From Oceanospirillaceae bacterium (GTDB taxonomy: Bacteria > Pseudomonadota > Gammaproteobacteria > Pseudomonadales > Balneatricaceae), in NCBI GenBank assembly GCA_013215375.1, contig JABSRB010000004.1, positions 1-57,057 of the forward strand: a DNA stretch of 57,057 bases. Reading direction: 5' to 3'. Below the pieces are notes generated by a model. That model did not search any database and was not told the origin of the DNA. It was given only the letters and a program-made list of their open reading frames with translations. A program made the position numbers and the translations under genes. Below are positions 9,280 to 20,649 of the stretch, in pieces (position 1 is the stretch's first letter; each line of letters opens with the position of its first letter).

Positions 9280-9619
9280 AACCTAGAGTTAAGCCAATAT
9301 TTGCACTTAAATCTTTATTAATTCCACTACATAAATGTTAAGCAGACAAAAATCATAATTATATTGCATGACAAGCTGTAAAGAGATAAACGGGCGTTAA
9401 ACTGACCTTGCGTTAGCTCAACGCTAAGGCATATTTATTACCTTTTTTAGCCGGCCTACCCCCTCTCCTCTACGTCAAAGAGCGTAGAGATGACAGGGCA
9501 ATTATGTGTATTTTTTTGATTTCTAAGGTTACCTAACTGCTTAATATCGATACTGTTATTGCTGGACTTAAATAAGTGCAAAGACGCTATTAGCTCTTAA
9601 CTAGTGATGTTTTATATCT
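9280..9619. other. Intergenic region before the permease genes
   Basis: There is no credible ORF. A small hairpin CTCTACG/CGTAGAG sits at 9468-9489. The region may hold a second promoter for the permease-ATPase genes; none is clearly recognisable. Confidence 0.5.
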
Positions 9620-10636
9620 ATGGATGCCATACTCTTACAGCTACTCAATGGGCTAGATAAAGGGGGGGCCTATGCGTTAATCGCACTGGGACTCACTTTA
9701 GCATTTGGCACATTGGGCATTGTCAATTTTGCCCACGGCGCACTGTTTATGTTAGGTGCGTTCTGTGCCGTTACTTTCAATAAATTACTGACCATTTCAA
9801 AATCTGTTAAAGATGAGAGCATCACTTTCTTTGACGCTTACAAAGAAGTCCCCTACTTGGAAATTTGGTGGGGCGAAACCGGAACAAGTATCATTGACTA
9901 CGCAGTCCCGCTGTCCATTTTCTTTGCCATCCCGGTAATGTTGTTCATAGGCTGGGCACTGGAGCGAGGTTTAATACAGTACTTTTACAAGAGAAGTCAC
10001 GCCTCGCAAATCCTCTTTACCTTTGGTTTAGCGATTGTGATTCAAGAGATAGTACGCCACGTATTTGGCGCTAACCCTATCCCAACACCCGCTCCTGATG
10101 TCGTTTCAGGCAGTGCTAACATCGGCTTGTATTTTGGCTTAGGTGAAAACATTATCTACCCTTGGTGGCGTCTTATCTATTTAAGCTTCTCCATCTGTGT
10201 GATTGGCGCGGTGTTTGCTTTTCTCAAGTTCACTACCTTTGGCATGGTGGTTAGAGCGGGCATCCAAAATCGCGAAATGGTGGGTTTGCTCGGCATTAAT
10301 ATTGAGCGGCGCTTTACCATAGTATTCAGTTTATCAGCGGTGGTAGCAGGCGTAGCAGGTGTCATGTACGCCCCTATCGTACCTCCCGACTTTCATTTAG
10401 GAATGGACTTTTTAGTACTGACCTTTGTTGTGGTAGTGGTGGGTGGTATGGGTTCCTTACCTGGCGCAGTCGCCGCTGGATTCCTCTTAGGCATCTTGCA
10501 ATCTTTCGCTGCGATGAACGAAGTGAAAGAAATACTGCCCGGTATCGATCAGATCATTATCTATTTAGTTGCCGTTATTGTGTTATTAGTCAGGCCACGT
10601 GGGCTGATGGGCGTTAAGGGGGTCTTTGAAGATTAA
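9620..10636 (+). CDS. Branched-chain-type ABC transporter permease (LivH family)
   Basis: A 338-residue inner-membrane permease of the HAAT class with about eight hydrophobic segments. It opens with [23 protein letters not shown] and contains the family segment [20 protein letters not shown]. The cytoplasmic ATPase-coupling region [20 protein letters not shown] is at about residues 212-231. An inserted stretch at about 55-85 ([20 protein letters not shown]) is longer than in E. coli LivH. It pairs with the LivM-type gene that starts 1 bp after its stop. Confidence 0.9.
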   Translation: MDAILLQLLNGLDKGGAYALIALGLTLAFGTLGIVNFAHGALFMLGAFCAVTFNKLLTISKSVKDESITFFDAYKEVPYLEIWWGETGTSIIDYAVPLSIFFAIPVMLFIGWALERGLIQYFYKRSHASQILFTFGLAIVIQEIVRHVFGANPIPTPAPDVVSGSANIGLYFGLGENIIYPWWRLIYLSFSICVIGAVFAFLKFTTFGMVVRAGIQNREMVGLLGINIERRFTIVFSLSAVVAGVAGVMYAPIVPPDFHLGMDFLVLTFVVVVVGGMGSLPGAVAAGFLLGILQSFAAMNEVKEILPGIDQIIIYLVAVIVLLVRPRGLMGVKGVFED

Positions 10637-10637
10637 T

Positions 10638-11804
10638 ATGAAAAATTTAATGAAAAACAACTTAGTTATAATGGCCATTTTCTCAGTGGTGGTATTAACC
10701 ATGCCACTGTGGATGCAACCCTTTGGCGCAGCTTATCCAGACATTTTGCAAAAATTTGTCATCTTTGGCGTATTTGCCATAGGCTACAACATTCTTTTTG
10801 GTCTCACCGGTTATTTATCCTTTGGACACGCAGCTTTCCTAGGTGTGGGCTCATACACTGCGGTCTGGTCATTTAAATTACTGACCATGAACATAGTACC
10901 AGCGATCATTCTCAGTGTCGTTATGTCGGGTATTTTTGCCGTCGCTATGGGTTATGTGGCACTGCGTCGCTCGGGGATTTATTTCTCGATTTTGACCTTA
11001 GCTTTTGCGCAAATGTGCTACAACTTAGCCTATTCAGTGCTCACACCGATCACCAACGGTGAAACCGGTTTACAGCTAGCGAAAAGTGATCCGCGAATAA
11101 TAGATAGGCTCTTTAGCGAAGCCGGTGAAGGATTGCCCTCCACCACTTTGTTTGGTATTGAAACCAGTGGTTATTCAGGATTTTATATCTCTGCGGTAAT
11201 CATGATCATTGTCTTTTATATCTCGCTTAAAATATTTAACTCCTCTTTTGGACTCAAGTTAAAAGCGATCAAGGCCAACCAAAACAGAATGCGTTATTTA
11301 GGTTTTAATACTAAACCTTATCTGTTATCTGCCTTTGTTATCTCGGGCATGTACGCCGGGTTAGCCGGTGGCTTACTGGCGGCAACCGATCCACTTGCCG
11401 GCGCTGAGCGCATGCAGTGGACAGCCTCTGGTGAGGTGATATTGATGACCATTCTCGGTGGCGTAGGTACCTTATTTGGCCCCTTGCTCGGCGTGATCAT
11501 CATCAAATATTTCGAGAACATCTTCTCGGCGGTCAATCAATTAGATCTACATAGTTTGTATGCCATTTTCCCAGCATGGCTAGAAAACTCTTTAGTCGCG
11601 ATATCTTCATTGTTTGTCGGTGAGGGATGGCACATGACTTTAGGTCTGCTATTTATGTTTGTGGTGGCTTTCCTCCCAGGTGGGGTATTGGAAGGGTTAC
11701 AGCTAATTTATAAGAAAATCAAAACGCGTTTGATTAAAAATAATAAAAGCACCGGTACTGATACAGATACCAAGCAAGAGACAGGAGCTAATCATGGGGA
11801 GTAA
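10638..11804 (+). CDS. Branched-chain-type ABC transporter permease (LivM family)
   Basis: A 388-residue second permease with family segments [36 protein letters not shown] and [15 protein letters not shown] chose ATG 10638, just after the LivH stop, over an in-frame TTG at 10626 that overlaps LivH. A charged tail (about 30 residues) rich in K, T and D follows the last membrane segment. It overlaps the next ATPase gene by 11 bp, so translation is probably coupled. Confidence 0.9.
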   Translation: MKNLMKNNLVIMAIFSVVVLTMPLWMQPFGAAYPDILQKFVIFGVFAIGYNILFGLTGYLSFGHAAFLGVGSYTAVWSFKLLTMNIVPAIILSVVMSGIFAVAMGYVALRRSGIYFSILTLAFAQMCYNLAYSVLTPITNGETGLQLAKSDPRIIDRLFSEAGEGLPSTTLFGIETSGYSGFYISAVIMIIVFYISLKIFNSSFGLKLKAIKANQNRMRYLGFNTKPYLLSAFVISGMYAGLAGGLLAATDPLAGAERMQWTASGEVILMTILGGVGTLFGPLLGVIIIKYFENIFSAVNQLDLHSLYAIFPAWLENSLVAISSLFVGEGWHMTLGLLFMFVVAFLPGGVLEGLQLIYKKIKTRLIKNNKSTGTDTDTKQETGANHGE

Positions 11805-12558
11805 GGCAGTATTACAAGTCACTAACGTGCTGAAGACTTTCGGTGGTTTAAAAGCGCTGAACAATCTAAATTTAACCATCGAGGAGGGCACTGTTCACGC
11901 CATCATAGGCCCTAACGGTGCTGGCAAGTCCACACTGCTCAATGTCTGTATCGGGCAGTTGACGCCAGACACCGGTAGCGTTGAATTTGATGGTAAAAAC
12001 ATTACAGGTCTGGAGCCCCATGAAATTAGCCAGCGGGGAATTTCCAGGGTATTTCAAACGCCGCAAATATTTGAAGAGTTAGATATTCTACAAAATGTGA
12101 TGATACCTGCCCTCGCCCACTTAGATGGTCAATTTACCTTTAATGCGGTAAAAGATCTCAGACACCGCGACGACGTTAAACGCGCCGCGATGGAGATCAT
12201 CGAGCAGATGAATTTAGCCGATCAATTACATGATCGTGCCGGTGCCATGTCACGTGGTAACAAGAGGCGCCTAGAGTTGGCAATGTGCCTGGTACAGAAA
12301 CCTAAACTCTTGCTACTTGATGAGCCCACCGCCGGTATGGCCAGAGCTGATACCAATCAAACCATTGAAATACTCAAAAAAATTAAAGCGACCGGTATGA
12401 CCAAAGTTATTATTGAGCACGACATGAACGTGGTATTTTCACTCGCTGATCGCGTCAGTGTATTAGCCCAGGGAACGATTATTGCCGAGGGTACACCTGC
12501 GGAAATACGAGAGAGTGAAATAGTCAAAGAAGCATATTTAGGGGGTGCCAAGATATGA
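11794..12558 (+). CDS. ABC transporter ATPase (LivG family)
   Basis: A 254-residue nucleotide-binding subunit. Walker A GPNGAGKS is at about residues 39-46, a signature-like [13 protein letters not shown] at about 149-161, and Walker [12 protein letters not shown] at about 169-179. The signature reads SRGNK instead of the usual SGGxQ, a variation also found in LivG/UrtD-type proteins. It starts inside the end of the LivM-type gene, after GGAG, and overlaps the next ATPase gene by 4 bp (ATGA). Confidence 0.92.
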   Translation: MGSKAVLQVTNVLKTFGGLKALNNLNLTIEEGTVHAIIGPNGAGKSTLLNVCIGQLTPDTGSVEFDGKNITGLEPHEISQRGISRVFQTPQIFEELDILQNVMIPALAHLDGQFTFNAVKDLRHRDDVKRAAMEIIEQMNLADQLHDRAGAMSRGNKRRLELAMCLVQKPKLLLLDEPTAGMARADTNQTIEILKKIKATGMTKVIIEHDMNVVFSLADRVSVLAQGTIIAEGTPAEIRESEIVKEAYLGGAKI

Positions 12559-13307
12559 GTACTGTTCCGGTTAAAAAGCCTGTGGTCAGTCAAGGTAGTT
12601 CTCCCGCTTTTTTCTCCGTCTGGGAGTTAAACAGTTATTACGGCGAGAGCTATGTGGTCCAAGGCGTCAGCTTTGATGTAAGAGAAGGCGAAATACTGGC
12701 GCTTTTAGGCCGTAATGGCGCCGGTAAAACCTCTATTTTACGCTCCATCGCCCGCGCCAGTAGTCCGCAAATTCAGAGCGGTGAAATCTGGCTAGACCAT
12801 AAGCCTCTGCATAACATGAAGTCCCATACTGCCGCACAAAACGGCGTGGCACTGGTGCCTGAAGACCGCTGGATTATCCCGGGGCTGACCGTTGAAGAGA
12901 ACATCCTATTAGCGCAAATTGAGGAGCCAATTGGTTGGTCTTTAGAGCGAATATACAAGCACTTCCCACGCTTAGGTGAGCGCAGACTCCAAGACGGAGC
13001 GACTTTATCCGGTGGTGAGCAGCAAATGTTAGCCATAGGCCGCGCCTTGGCACGTGACATTAAGTTGCTGTTACTGGATGAGCCCTACGAGGGATTGGCC
13101 CCAGTAATCGTCACCGAAATTGAAAATATTCTCAATGAAATAAAAGAGTTGGGGATTACCACTATCATCGTCGAGCAAAATGCGATTGCCGCACTAAAAC
13201 TCGCCGATCGCGCGGTGATCATCGATACCGGTGAAGTGGTGTTTGATGGCCTGGCACAAGAGGTATTAGACGATAAGGAGTTGATGCATAAATACTTAGC
13301 GATTTAA
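12555..13307 (+). CDS. ABC transporter ATPase (LivF family)
   Basis: A 250-residue second nucleotide-binding subunit. Walker A GRNGAGKT is at about residue 52, the signature LSGGEQQMLA at about 151, and Walker B LLLLDEPYEGLAP at about 171. The start overlaps the previous stop (ATGA). Last gene of the transporter operon; the downstream MarR gene is convergent. Confidence 0.92.
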   Translation: MSTVPVKKPVVSQGSSPAFFSVWELNSYYGESYVVQGVSFDVREGEILALLGRNGAGKTSILRSIARASSPQIQSGEIWLDHKPLHNMKSHTAAQNGVALVPEDRWIIPGLTVEENILLAQIEEPIGWSLERIYKHFPRLGERRLQDGATLSGGEQQMLAIGRALARDIKLLLLDEPYEGLAPVIVTEIENILNEIKELGITTIIVEQNAIAALKLADRAVIIDTGEVVFDGLAQEVLDDKELMHKYLAI

Positions 13308-13403
13308 GCGCATCAATAGCGCTAAAACAGGTCTATTGCACGCTTCATTAATGACTTCGAAAATGTCACCGATGAGCGTGTAATAGATTGATAAAATCTA
13401 AGT

Positions 13404-13862
13404 TTAAGAAGATTTAACCGCGGCAAAACGATCTAATACATCGCTAATAATTGCCGCTTCATCGTCTTGTAAAAGATCCATAAACTGTTGCTCATGCTCT
13501 CTGACTTGGGTGATTAGCTCTGCGTAGTATTTCTCACCTTCTTTAGTCAGAAACAGTGCATGGGAACGCCGATCCGTGGCAGAAGGCTTTCTTACCAGTA
13601 CTTGCATCGCCTCAAGTTTATCAACCACCGAAACCATCGCCGATCTATCATTACCCAGAGCATTAGCAATGGCTGATTGCGTTTGCCCAGGGTTGTGTTT
13701 GACCAGTGACAGCACGCCGAATAAACCTGGAGTAATACCAAATTTTGAGCAGCGCTGGGCGAAGCTATCAAAAAAACTCACTTGTGCCCTGCGTAATTTA
13801 TACCCCATGAGCGTGTTCAGATCACCGTAATCGATAGCCTGCGGCGCAGTCTGTTTAGACAT
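13404..13862 (-). CDS. MarR-family transcriptional regulator
   Basis: A 152-residue winged-helix regulator with the typical ALGNDRSAMVSVVDKLEAMQ recognition helix region at about 67-86 and the DRRSHALFLTKEGEKYY wing at about 96-112. MarR proteins near aromatic catabolic genes often sense aromatic acids or their CoA esters. It lies between the transporter operon and pobA, transcribed the same way as pobA, and probably controls one of them. The ligand is not predictable. Confidence 0.88.
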   Translation of the reverse strand: MSKQTAPQAIDYGDLNTLMGYKLRRAQVSFFDSFAQRCSKFGITPGLFGVLSLVKHNPGQTQSAIANALGNDRSAMVSVVDKLEAMQVLVRKPSATDRRSHALFLTKEGEKYYAELITQVREHEQQFMDLLQDDEAAIISDVLDRFAAVKSS

Positions 13863-14000
13863 ATAACAATTTCCATTATAAACAATTTACTTTGGAACTA
13901 TTATAGTGAAATCCGCTTATATATACACCCCGATTTAACCTGGGGCTGCAGTTTATTGCGAACATTGATTACACGGCCATTGCGCTAAGCGCCATCGCAC

Positions 14001-15375
<1,375 letters not shown>

Positions 15376-16287
15376 ATGAATAAAACCACATTTTCTCGCA
15401 CTATCCCACAGTTTGATCTCTATGGAGAATCCAGTCTTAATCAAGATCCTGGCTTTGTGCATATAGAGAATATTTCCGCCAGAAGCTCAGAAAACGGCTG
15501 GCTGATCAAACCCCATCGCCACGGAAAGATGTTCCAACTACTGTGCATGTATGATGGCTGTGTTGATGTGCAGTTTGATGACAAGTCTGAAAGACTTAAA
15601 GGAAGCTGGGTAATCACCATTCCACCTGGCGTAGTGCATGGCTTTAAATTCACCCCCAACACACAAGGCATTGTACTCACCCTCGCCGAACCGATACTCA
15701 CTGATCAAAGCCAACAAAAATCACAGCTCTTTATCGATGATCTCAGCTCTGCAACCCAGTCAATTGAGTTTCATGAAAAGGATGTACTTTTACAGCAGCT
15801 CCAGCAGTATCTACTCTTAATTGAAAGCGAGATAAAACACAGCGACATCGGGCAGCATCTAATGCTTGAATGGCTGGTAAGAATGGTAATGATCACTCTG
15901 CGCAGGCAGTTAGGAAAACGCCAATTAGCCGCGACTAATAGCCAAAACAATAACCAACTACTGGCTTTATTTCGTCAATTATTAGATCAACATTATCAGC
16001 AACAGTGGAAGGTACAGCAGTATGCCAGCGCGATGAATATTTCAGTGTCTACCTTAAACCGCCTCTGCCACGAAAGTATCGGAGTCTCGACAAAAGCGGT
16101 TATCCAAGAACGCATAGTGCTTGAAGCAAAAAGAAAATTGATTTACACCCGCGAATCACTCAGCCAAATCGCCTACTCCTTAGGCTATTTAGACCCCGCC
16201 TATTTTTCTCGATTTTTTAAAAAGATGACCGACAGTGCCCCCAGTGAATACAGGCAGAACAATAACTACGAGACCACTAGCTTTTAA
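15376..16287 (+). CDS. AraC-family activator, PobR-like
   Basis: A regulator of 303 residues from ATG 15376, where homology begins with TTFSRTIPQFDLYGE. A longer frame opens at 15274, but its first 34 residues look like translated promoter DNA. The N-terminal cupin domain carries PHRHGKMFQLL (about 35-45) and PPGVVHGF (about 83-90). The C-terminal double helix-turn-helix is at about 205-300 (ISVSTLNRLCHESIGVS, then LGYLDPAYFSRFFKK). It is divergent from pobA, so activation of pobA by 4-hydroxybenzoate is the likely role. Confidence 0.85.
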   Translation: MNKTTFSRTIPQFDLYGESSLNQDPGFVHIENISARSSENGWLIKPHRHGKMFQLLCMYDGCVDVQFDDKSERLKGSWVITIPPGVVHGFKFTPNTQGIVLTLAEPILTDQSQQKSQLFIDDLSSATQSIEFHEKDVLLQQLQQYLLLIESEIKHSDIGQHLMLEWLVRMVMITLRRQLGKRQLAATNSQNNNQLLALFRQLLDQHYQQQWKVQQYASAMNISVSTLNRLCHESIGVSTKAVIQERIVLEAKRKLIYTRESLSQIAYSLGYLDPAYFSRFFKKMTDSAPSEYRQNNNYETTSF

Positions 16288-16328
16288 ACGTGATCATCAC
16301 TTTGCATTGATTAAAAATCAATGCTCTG

Positions 16329-16769
16329 CTAATCATCAGTAGCCGATTTTTCCAGACTGTCGGCCATCTTTGTGGCTATTTTTGCAAAAACAATCAGTTC
16401 TTCAGCGCTGACTTGATCACCTAACTGCTGCAAAATGCCATGATCTATCGCCTCAATTCGGATTAACAATTGTTTGCCTTTGTCTGATATCACTAAGATT
16501 TGACTGCGCTTATCACGGGGATTTTTCTCTCGCCCTACAATGCCCAACTCCACTAAGGTATTCACTAAGCGGGTCACTTGTGCCTTGTCTCTATCCAGTT
16601 CAATAGCGATGTCATTAGCAGTACAAGAAACATGATACTCAATCGTTTTTAGCACACGCACATGCATAGGAGACAGTGGCATCGACTCACAATCGATGCG
16701 ATGCAGTACCGAGCGCTTTAACGCGTGTGCCAGTCTAAAGGCAGCACTTACCGGGTTGGTATTATCCAT
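16329..16769 (-). CDS. MarR-family transcriptional regulator
   Basis: A MarR/SlyA-type regulator of 146 residues from the ATG at 16769; an upstream TTG at 16784 is less likely. Winged helix: ELDRDKAQVTRLVNTLVELG, then NPRDKRSQILVISDKGKQLL. It is divergent from the DUF2798-like membrane protein gene, with direct and inverted repeats between them, so it probably represses that gene and itself. Confidence 0.85.
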   Translation of the reverse strand: MDNTNPVSAAFRLAHALKRSVLHRIDCESMPLSPMHVRVLKTIEYHVSCTANDIAIELDRDKAQVTRLVNTLVELGIVGREKNPRDKRSQILVISDKGKQLLIRIEAIDHGILQQLGDQVSAEELIVFAKIATKMADSLEKSATDD

Positions 16770-16787
16770 AGAAGAGCAATCCAATTT

Positions 16788-16833
16788 TATAGTTGATAAA
16801 GTCTACTACTTTATATATAGTTGATATTGTCAA
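16788..16833. promoter_or_regulatory. Candidate MarR operators
   Basis: TATAGTTGAT occurs twice as direct repeats (16788-16797 and 16816-16825). The second overlaps the dyad TTGA-N5-TCAA (16821-16833). They lie in the gap between the MarR gene and the divergent membrane-protein gene. Function is inferred from position. Confidence 0.4.
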
Positions 16834-16884
16834 TCATATTTGATTTGCCGATAAAAGCCAATCAACAACCACGGAGAATAGCAA

Positions 16885-17367
16885 TTGACCGCACTAACTT
16901 TAGACGGCATTAACGTCAACAAAAGACCTGTCTATCAAAAAATATTGGTGATGTTTAGCATCATGACCATCGTCAGTGGTAGCTTAACCTTCCTTATGAC
17001 TTACATGATCAATGGTTTTAGTGACACCTTTTATTTTGACTGGGGCACCTCTTACCTCATCGCCATGTTTGTGATGGCACCCACTGGCTTTACCGCGATG
17101 TTTTTATTTAGCAAAGCCATCGACGCATTAATTCCCAACGCCGCTGATTTAATTAAAAAAGTCATTACTGGCCTATTGATGGCGTTAGTAATGGAGTCCG
17201 TTATGTCGGCAACGACCACTGCCAACAACATAGGTTTTAGTGATTCAACTGCTTACTTTGACACTTGGTTAAATGGATTTATAGGATCCTTACCACTAGG
17301 TTTAGTGATCGCAATGTCTATGACATTTTTGGTAAAACCGCGCCTTGAAAAATTCATGCAAAGTTAA
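16885..17367 (+). CDS. DUF2798-like integral membrane protein
   Basis: A 160-residue protein with four predicted membrane segments (about 20-40, 55-80, 95-115 and 130-152). The two halves resemble each other, each with T-x-x-x-x-hydrophobic runs and FMTY/FLVKP-like ends, consistent with the DUF2798 family. The start is TTG at 16885, supported by GGAGA 7 bp upstream. It is divergent from a MarR gene, a common arrangement for small drug- or stress-responsive membrane proteins. Biochemical role unknown. Confidence 0.7.
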   Translation: MTALTLDGINVNKRPVYQKILVMFSIMTIVSGSLTFLMTYMINGFSDTFYFDWGTSYLIAMFVMAPTGFTAMFLFSKAIDALIPNAADLIKKVITGLLMALVMESVMSATTTANNIGFSDSTAYFDTWLNGFIGSLPLGLVIAMSMTFLVKPRLEKFMQS

Positions 17368-17501
17368 TTTACTAAGAATAAAAATTATATTGCTAACCTA
17401 GGACCCGCTGAAAATAAACCTTTTGTTCGCTGTTGAACACACTGCAGCAGCCTTTAGGGGGGTGCGCTGTTAATTACCAATAAGGAGTTAGATTTATCAC
17501 C

Positions 17502-18203
17502 ATGGATAATCAAACGTTGAAAAATGTTTTTAATCAGAACACAGCAGATAATTATGATCGCCAAAGAGATAAATTAGCACCTATTAAGGAAGCTCTACAT
17601 TTATGCATGCATGTTTTGCTCTCTGATTTACCGGCGACCGCAAGAGTGCTATGCGTAGGTGCAGGCACAGGCTCAGAGCTCATTTATCTGGCGCAGGCAT
17701 TCCCACAATGGCATTTTACGATTGTAGAACCTTCAAAATCCATGATTGACGTTTGCACTCAACGTACCAAAGAGCTTGGCATACACTCACGTTGTACCTT
17801 TCATCAAGGTTACCTTGAGAGTTTGTCCGAGTCTGCAGCATTTGATGTTGCAACTAGCATTTTGGTTTCCCACTTTATAACTGATGTGGTCGAACGAGGT
17901 GAGTTTTTTACTCAAATATCGTCAAAACTAAAAATGGGTGCCTATATGATTAATGCCGATTTAGCGTCCGATATGTCCTCTAAGGAATATAAAAATCTTT
18001 TACAAGTTTGGCTTAATTTACATGACTATGCTGGCATGACAATAAGAGTTAAATCATTTGGCAGTAAAATTGCTTTGTTGCCACACCAAGACGTCGCATC
18101 AATTATAAAAGCAAGTGGCTTTGATAACCCCGTGTTATTTTTTCAAACGGTCTTTATTCATGCTTGGTTCTCCAAGGTTAATGCCAACAAACAACATGAC
18201 TAA
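17502..18203 (+). CDS. Class I SAM-dependent methyltransferase
   Basis: A 233-residue protein with methyltransferase motif I VLCVGAGTGSELIYLA at about residues 49-64, an acidic end of strand 2 (FTIVEPSKSMIDVC at about 73-86), and a motif IV-like FDVATSILVSHFI. The substrate cannot be read from the sequence. It stands alone, with GGAG in the preceding 20 bp. Confidence 0.82.
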   Translation: MDNQTLKNVFNQNTADNYDRQRDKLAPIKEALHLCMHVLLSDLPATARVLCVGAGTGSELIYLAQAFPQWHFTIVEPSKSMIDVCTQRTKELGIHSRCTFHQGYLESLSESAAFDVATSILVSHFITDVVERGEFFTQISSKLKMGAYMINADLASDMSSKEYKNLLQVWLNLHDYAGMTIRVKSFGSKIALLPHQDVASIIKASGFDNPVLFFQTVFIHAWFSKVNANKQHD

Positions 18204-18386
18204 TCGAGTGGTTGGTCTGCACTGCTCTTACCAGTAGTGAAGCTTAATTTAATGAGACTTTCGCAGTTAACATCTATACCTGGATGAACGATGGCTATGT
18301 TATTATGCTGTTTTTACTATCCTGAGCCCCCACATAGCGACGACACTCGATATGCAAAGGCTTCATCCTTTTAAGGAAGCTTGCTG

Positions 18387-18932
18387 TTGAAACCCTTTTT
18401 TAAATTCATTTCAAAGTCACTCGCTCGACCTAAGTTATTAATAGCGGTCATTATCACTGTCTGTATCTTATTGTTCATAACCCTAATGTTTGCTGTGAAC
18501 AATCCTAAAGATAAAGCTCCCGCTTTCATTTTGCCGGATCTAAAAGGTGAGCTACATCAGCTCGATGAATATAAAGGCAAAGTGCTAGTGGTGAATTTTT
18601 GGGCGACTTGGTGCGCACCTTGTCGTGAGGAAATCCCCGCGATGAACCGAGCTAATGCAATCTTGGCCGGGCAAAACGTGCAAATGTTGGCGATTAATTA
18701 CGGCGAGGATGCCGCCACTGTTACTGAGTTTCTAGCTCACACGCCAATTGAGTTTACCGTGCTGCTGGACACCCAAAATACCGTCAGTAAAGCATGGCAA
18801 ATCATCGCAATGCCGACCACCTTGTTAATCGATACCGCGGGAGATATTCAACAACGTATTTTAGGCCCTCGTGAGTGGGATAGCCCTGAAATGATTGATG
18901 CAATCAAGGCAATTGCTAACAGTGATCAATAA
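18387..18932 (+). CDS. TlpA/ResA-like thioredoxin, membrane anchored
   Basis: About 181 residues. An N-terminal hydrophobic anchor (about 15-37) is followed by a thioredoxin fold facing the periplasm. The active site WATWCAPCREE is at about residues 70-80, and the cis-proline segment IAMPTT at about 145. TTG 18387 is chosen because AAGGAAG lies 7 bp upstream; TTG 18381 is too close to it. TlpA proteins reduce periplasmic cysteines, for example in SCO and CuA assembly, which fits the SCO and PCuAC genes downstream. Confidence 0.85.
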   Translation: MKPFFKFISKSLARPKLLIAVIITVCILLFITLMFAVNNPKDKAPAFILPDLKGELHQLDEYKGKVLVVNFWATWCAPCREEIPAMNRANAILAGQNVQMLAINYGEDAATVTEFLAHTPIEFTVLLDTQNTVSKAWQIIAMPTTLLIDTAGDIQQRILGPREWDSPEMIDAIKAIANSDQ

Positions 18933-19383
18933 CTTCTCCAAAGGCTTTTTGGCGCTGTTGCTCTGCCTCTTTACCGGCTTAATAATATGGAAAAAATCGG
19001 GTAGTTTTTCATATTTGAGCAGCCCAAGAGATAAAAGTATTCAAGTCGAATGCCCCCTTGAAACACTTTCTTGTAGCTTCGAAACGGAACACGGCCCTAT
19101 TGGCATCAGTGTGAATGCGACGATAAAACCGCTAGCACCCTTTATCTTCACGCTGACTCATGAAGATAACTTCCTAAAAAATGCCCGTATTCATTTTGAA
19201 GGGTTAGAAGATTACATGGGACTAAATAATTTCAGTTTCACGCCAACTGCCGATAAAACCCACTGGCAAGCACGTGGTTCTATTCCTGTTTGCACCACGG
19301 CATCTAAAACCTGGCGCGTGACGATAAACTTACAAACACCAAGCAAAATAAGCAGCTACTGGTTTAAATTACAAGTGCTCTAA
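18898..19383 (+). CDS. Uncharacterised membrane-anchored Cys protein (paralogue 1)
   Basis: About 161 residues. One N-terminal membrane helix (about 15-35) is followed by a soluble domain, presumably periplasmic. Conserved features shared with the gene at 19538 are a pair of cysteines (ECPLETLSC at about 53-61), IHFEGLEDYMGLNNFSF at about 99-115, and GSIPVCTTASKTWRV at about 129-143. The start is uncertain: ATG 18898 and GTG 18922 both overlap the TlpA gene. I do not recognise a named family. Position between TlpA and SCO suggests a role in copper or CuA assembly. Confidence 0.72.
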   Translation: MQSRQLLTVINNFSKGFLALLLCLFTGLIIWKKSGSFSYLSSPRDKSIQVECPLETLSCSFETEHGPIGISVNATIKPLAPFIFTLTHEDNFLKNARIHFEGLEDYMGLNNFSFTPTADKTHWQARGSIPVCTTASKTWRVTINLQTPSKISSYWFKLQVL

Positions 19384-19537
19384 AGTGTTAAACTTTTTAA
19401 GTAAAAACAGGTCAGAAAATAAATCATTACATTTAGGGCAATATACAGCTAAAACTATTTAATAATGAATAACATTGGTGTAAGTTTGCCGACATTATTT
19501 AACCCTAATACACCTATCAACTCTCACTTAGTGCCCA

Positions 19538-20044
19538 ATGAAAAAAATATTTGTTATACCCATTTTTTTAAAAAAATTAACCATCGCAAAATTCCTGAGC
19601 CATTTTGTATTAAGTAGTGTTCTGCTTTTTTTGTTTTTATTACTCTGGTTAAACAGCGACGATTTAAACACATTAATCACACCCAAGACCAAAAGCATGC
19701 AAGTGAATTGTGATCTTCAAGCGCCACCTCATCACTGTTTGATAGAGACGACCTTAGGCCCTCTAGAGATAACCACTAGCTCAGAAATATTGTCACTGGT
19801 ACCCTTTAAGATACAGCTCAAAACACCCGTCGATGCACTGAGCAGTGCCAAGATACGCTTTGAAGGTTTTGATGACTATATGGGCATCAACCAATTCAGG
19901 TTTAGCCAAGATACTATTCGTTCATGGACCGCTGATGGCTCCATTCCAATTTGCACCACAAAATCTAAAACTTGGAAAGTTATTGTCAGCTTATATAACG
20001 GCACTAACTACCAGAGTTATTGGTTTAAGATGAAGACTAAATAA
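19538..20044 (+). CDS. Uncharacterised membrane-anchored Cys protein (paralogue 2)
   Basis: A 168-residue paralogue of the preceding gene with a longer N-terminal membrane segment (about 20-43). The matching blocks are NCDLQAPPHHC at about 57-67, IRFEGFDDYMGINQFRF at about 106-122, GSIPICTTKSKTWKV at about 134-148, and the terminal SYWFKM. All three cysteines are kept, consistent with a disulfide or metal site. No clear Shine-Dalgarno is visible. The SCO gene follows after 12 bp. Function unknown; copper handling is inferred from neighbours. Confidence 0.75.
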   Translation: MKKIFVIPIFLKKLTIAKFLSHFVLSSVLLFLFLLLWLNSDDLNTLITPKTKSMQVNCDLQAPPHHCLIETTLGPLEITTSSEILSLVPFKIQLKTPVDALSSAKIRFEGFDDYMGINQFRFSQDTIRSWTADGSIPICTTKSKTWKVIVSLYNGTNYQSYWFKMKTK

Positions 20045-20056
20045 GGACTGCAAACT

Positions 20057-20647
20057 ATGAAAAGTTCAAAGATATTCACGTTTTTTGTATTAATTATCGC
20101 AATGTTTCTAGGTGTTTTTAGCTACTTAAATTTCAACAAAACACCCGCGTCAATAGGTGATCAATTAGGTGGCGATTTCAGTGTCACTCTTGAGGATGGC
20201 CAATTTAAGCTAGAAGATTACCGCGATAAGGTAGTACTGCTCTATTTCGGTTATGCCAGCTGCCCAGATGTATGTCCCACCGCTCTAGCATTAACCGGTA
20301 ATATACTAAAGAAACTGCCACAGGCTATAGCCGCACAAATACAGCCGCTGTTTATTAGTGTCGACCCCGATCGAGATGATCTTAAAAAACTGACCTTATA
20401 TGGACATTACTTTCATCCAAATATGCTCGCGGGTACTGATACAAAAGAGAAATTAGATAAGTTAGTACGCAAGTATGGCGCTTTTTATAGTATTAACAAT
20501 CAAGAAAACTCCGCGATGGGTTACAGTGTTGATCATACCTCAAGACTTTATATCATCGACAAAAATGGCAAACTGGCCGACACCTTAAGCCATGCAGATA
20601 TCCAGCCGAACCTTGCCAACAAACTTTTATTATTAACTGAGAAATAA
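20057..20647 (+). CDS. SCO1/SenC/PrrC copper-binding assembly protein
   Basis: A 196-residue membrane-anchored thioredoxin-fold protein (anchor about 5-25). The copper-binding CPDVC motif is at about residues 69-73 in YASCPDVCPTAL, and the conserved histidine is in SVDHTSRLYII at about 156-166. SCO proteins help load copper into the CuA site of cytochrome oxidase. AAGGA precedes the start. PCuAC follows 2 bp after the stop, so the two are cotranscribed. Confidence 0.92.
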   Translation: MKSSKIFTFFVLIIAMFLGVFSYLNFNKTPASIGDQLGGDFSVTLEDGQFKLEDYRDKVVLLYFGYASCPDVCPTALALTGNILKKLPQAIAAQIQPLFISVDPDRDDLKKLTLYGHYFHPNMLAGTDTKEKLDKLVRKYGAFYSINNQENSAMGYSVDHTSRLYIIDKNGKLADTLSHADIQPNLANKLLLLTEK

Positions 20648-20649
20648 TC

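Noticed and set aside
7846-13307. The HAAT operon as a urea transporter (UrtABCDE) serving the urease
   Set aside because: The binding protein lacks the usual UrtA pattern, the operon is about 16 kb from the urease genes, and pobA is the closer functional neighbour.
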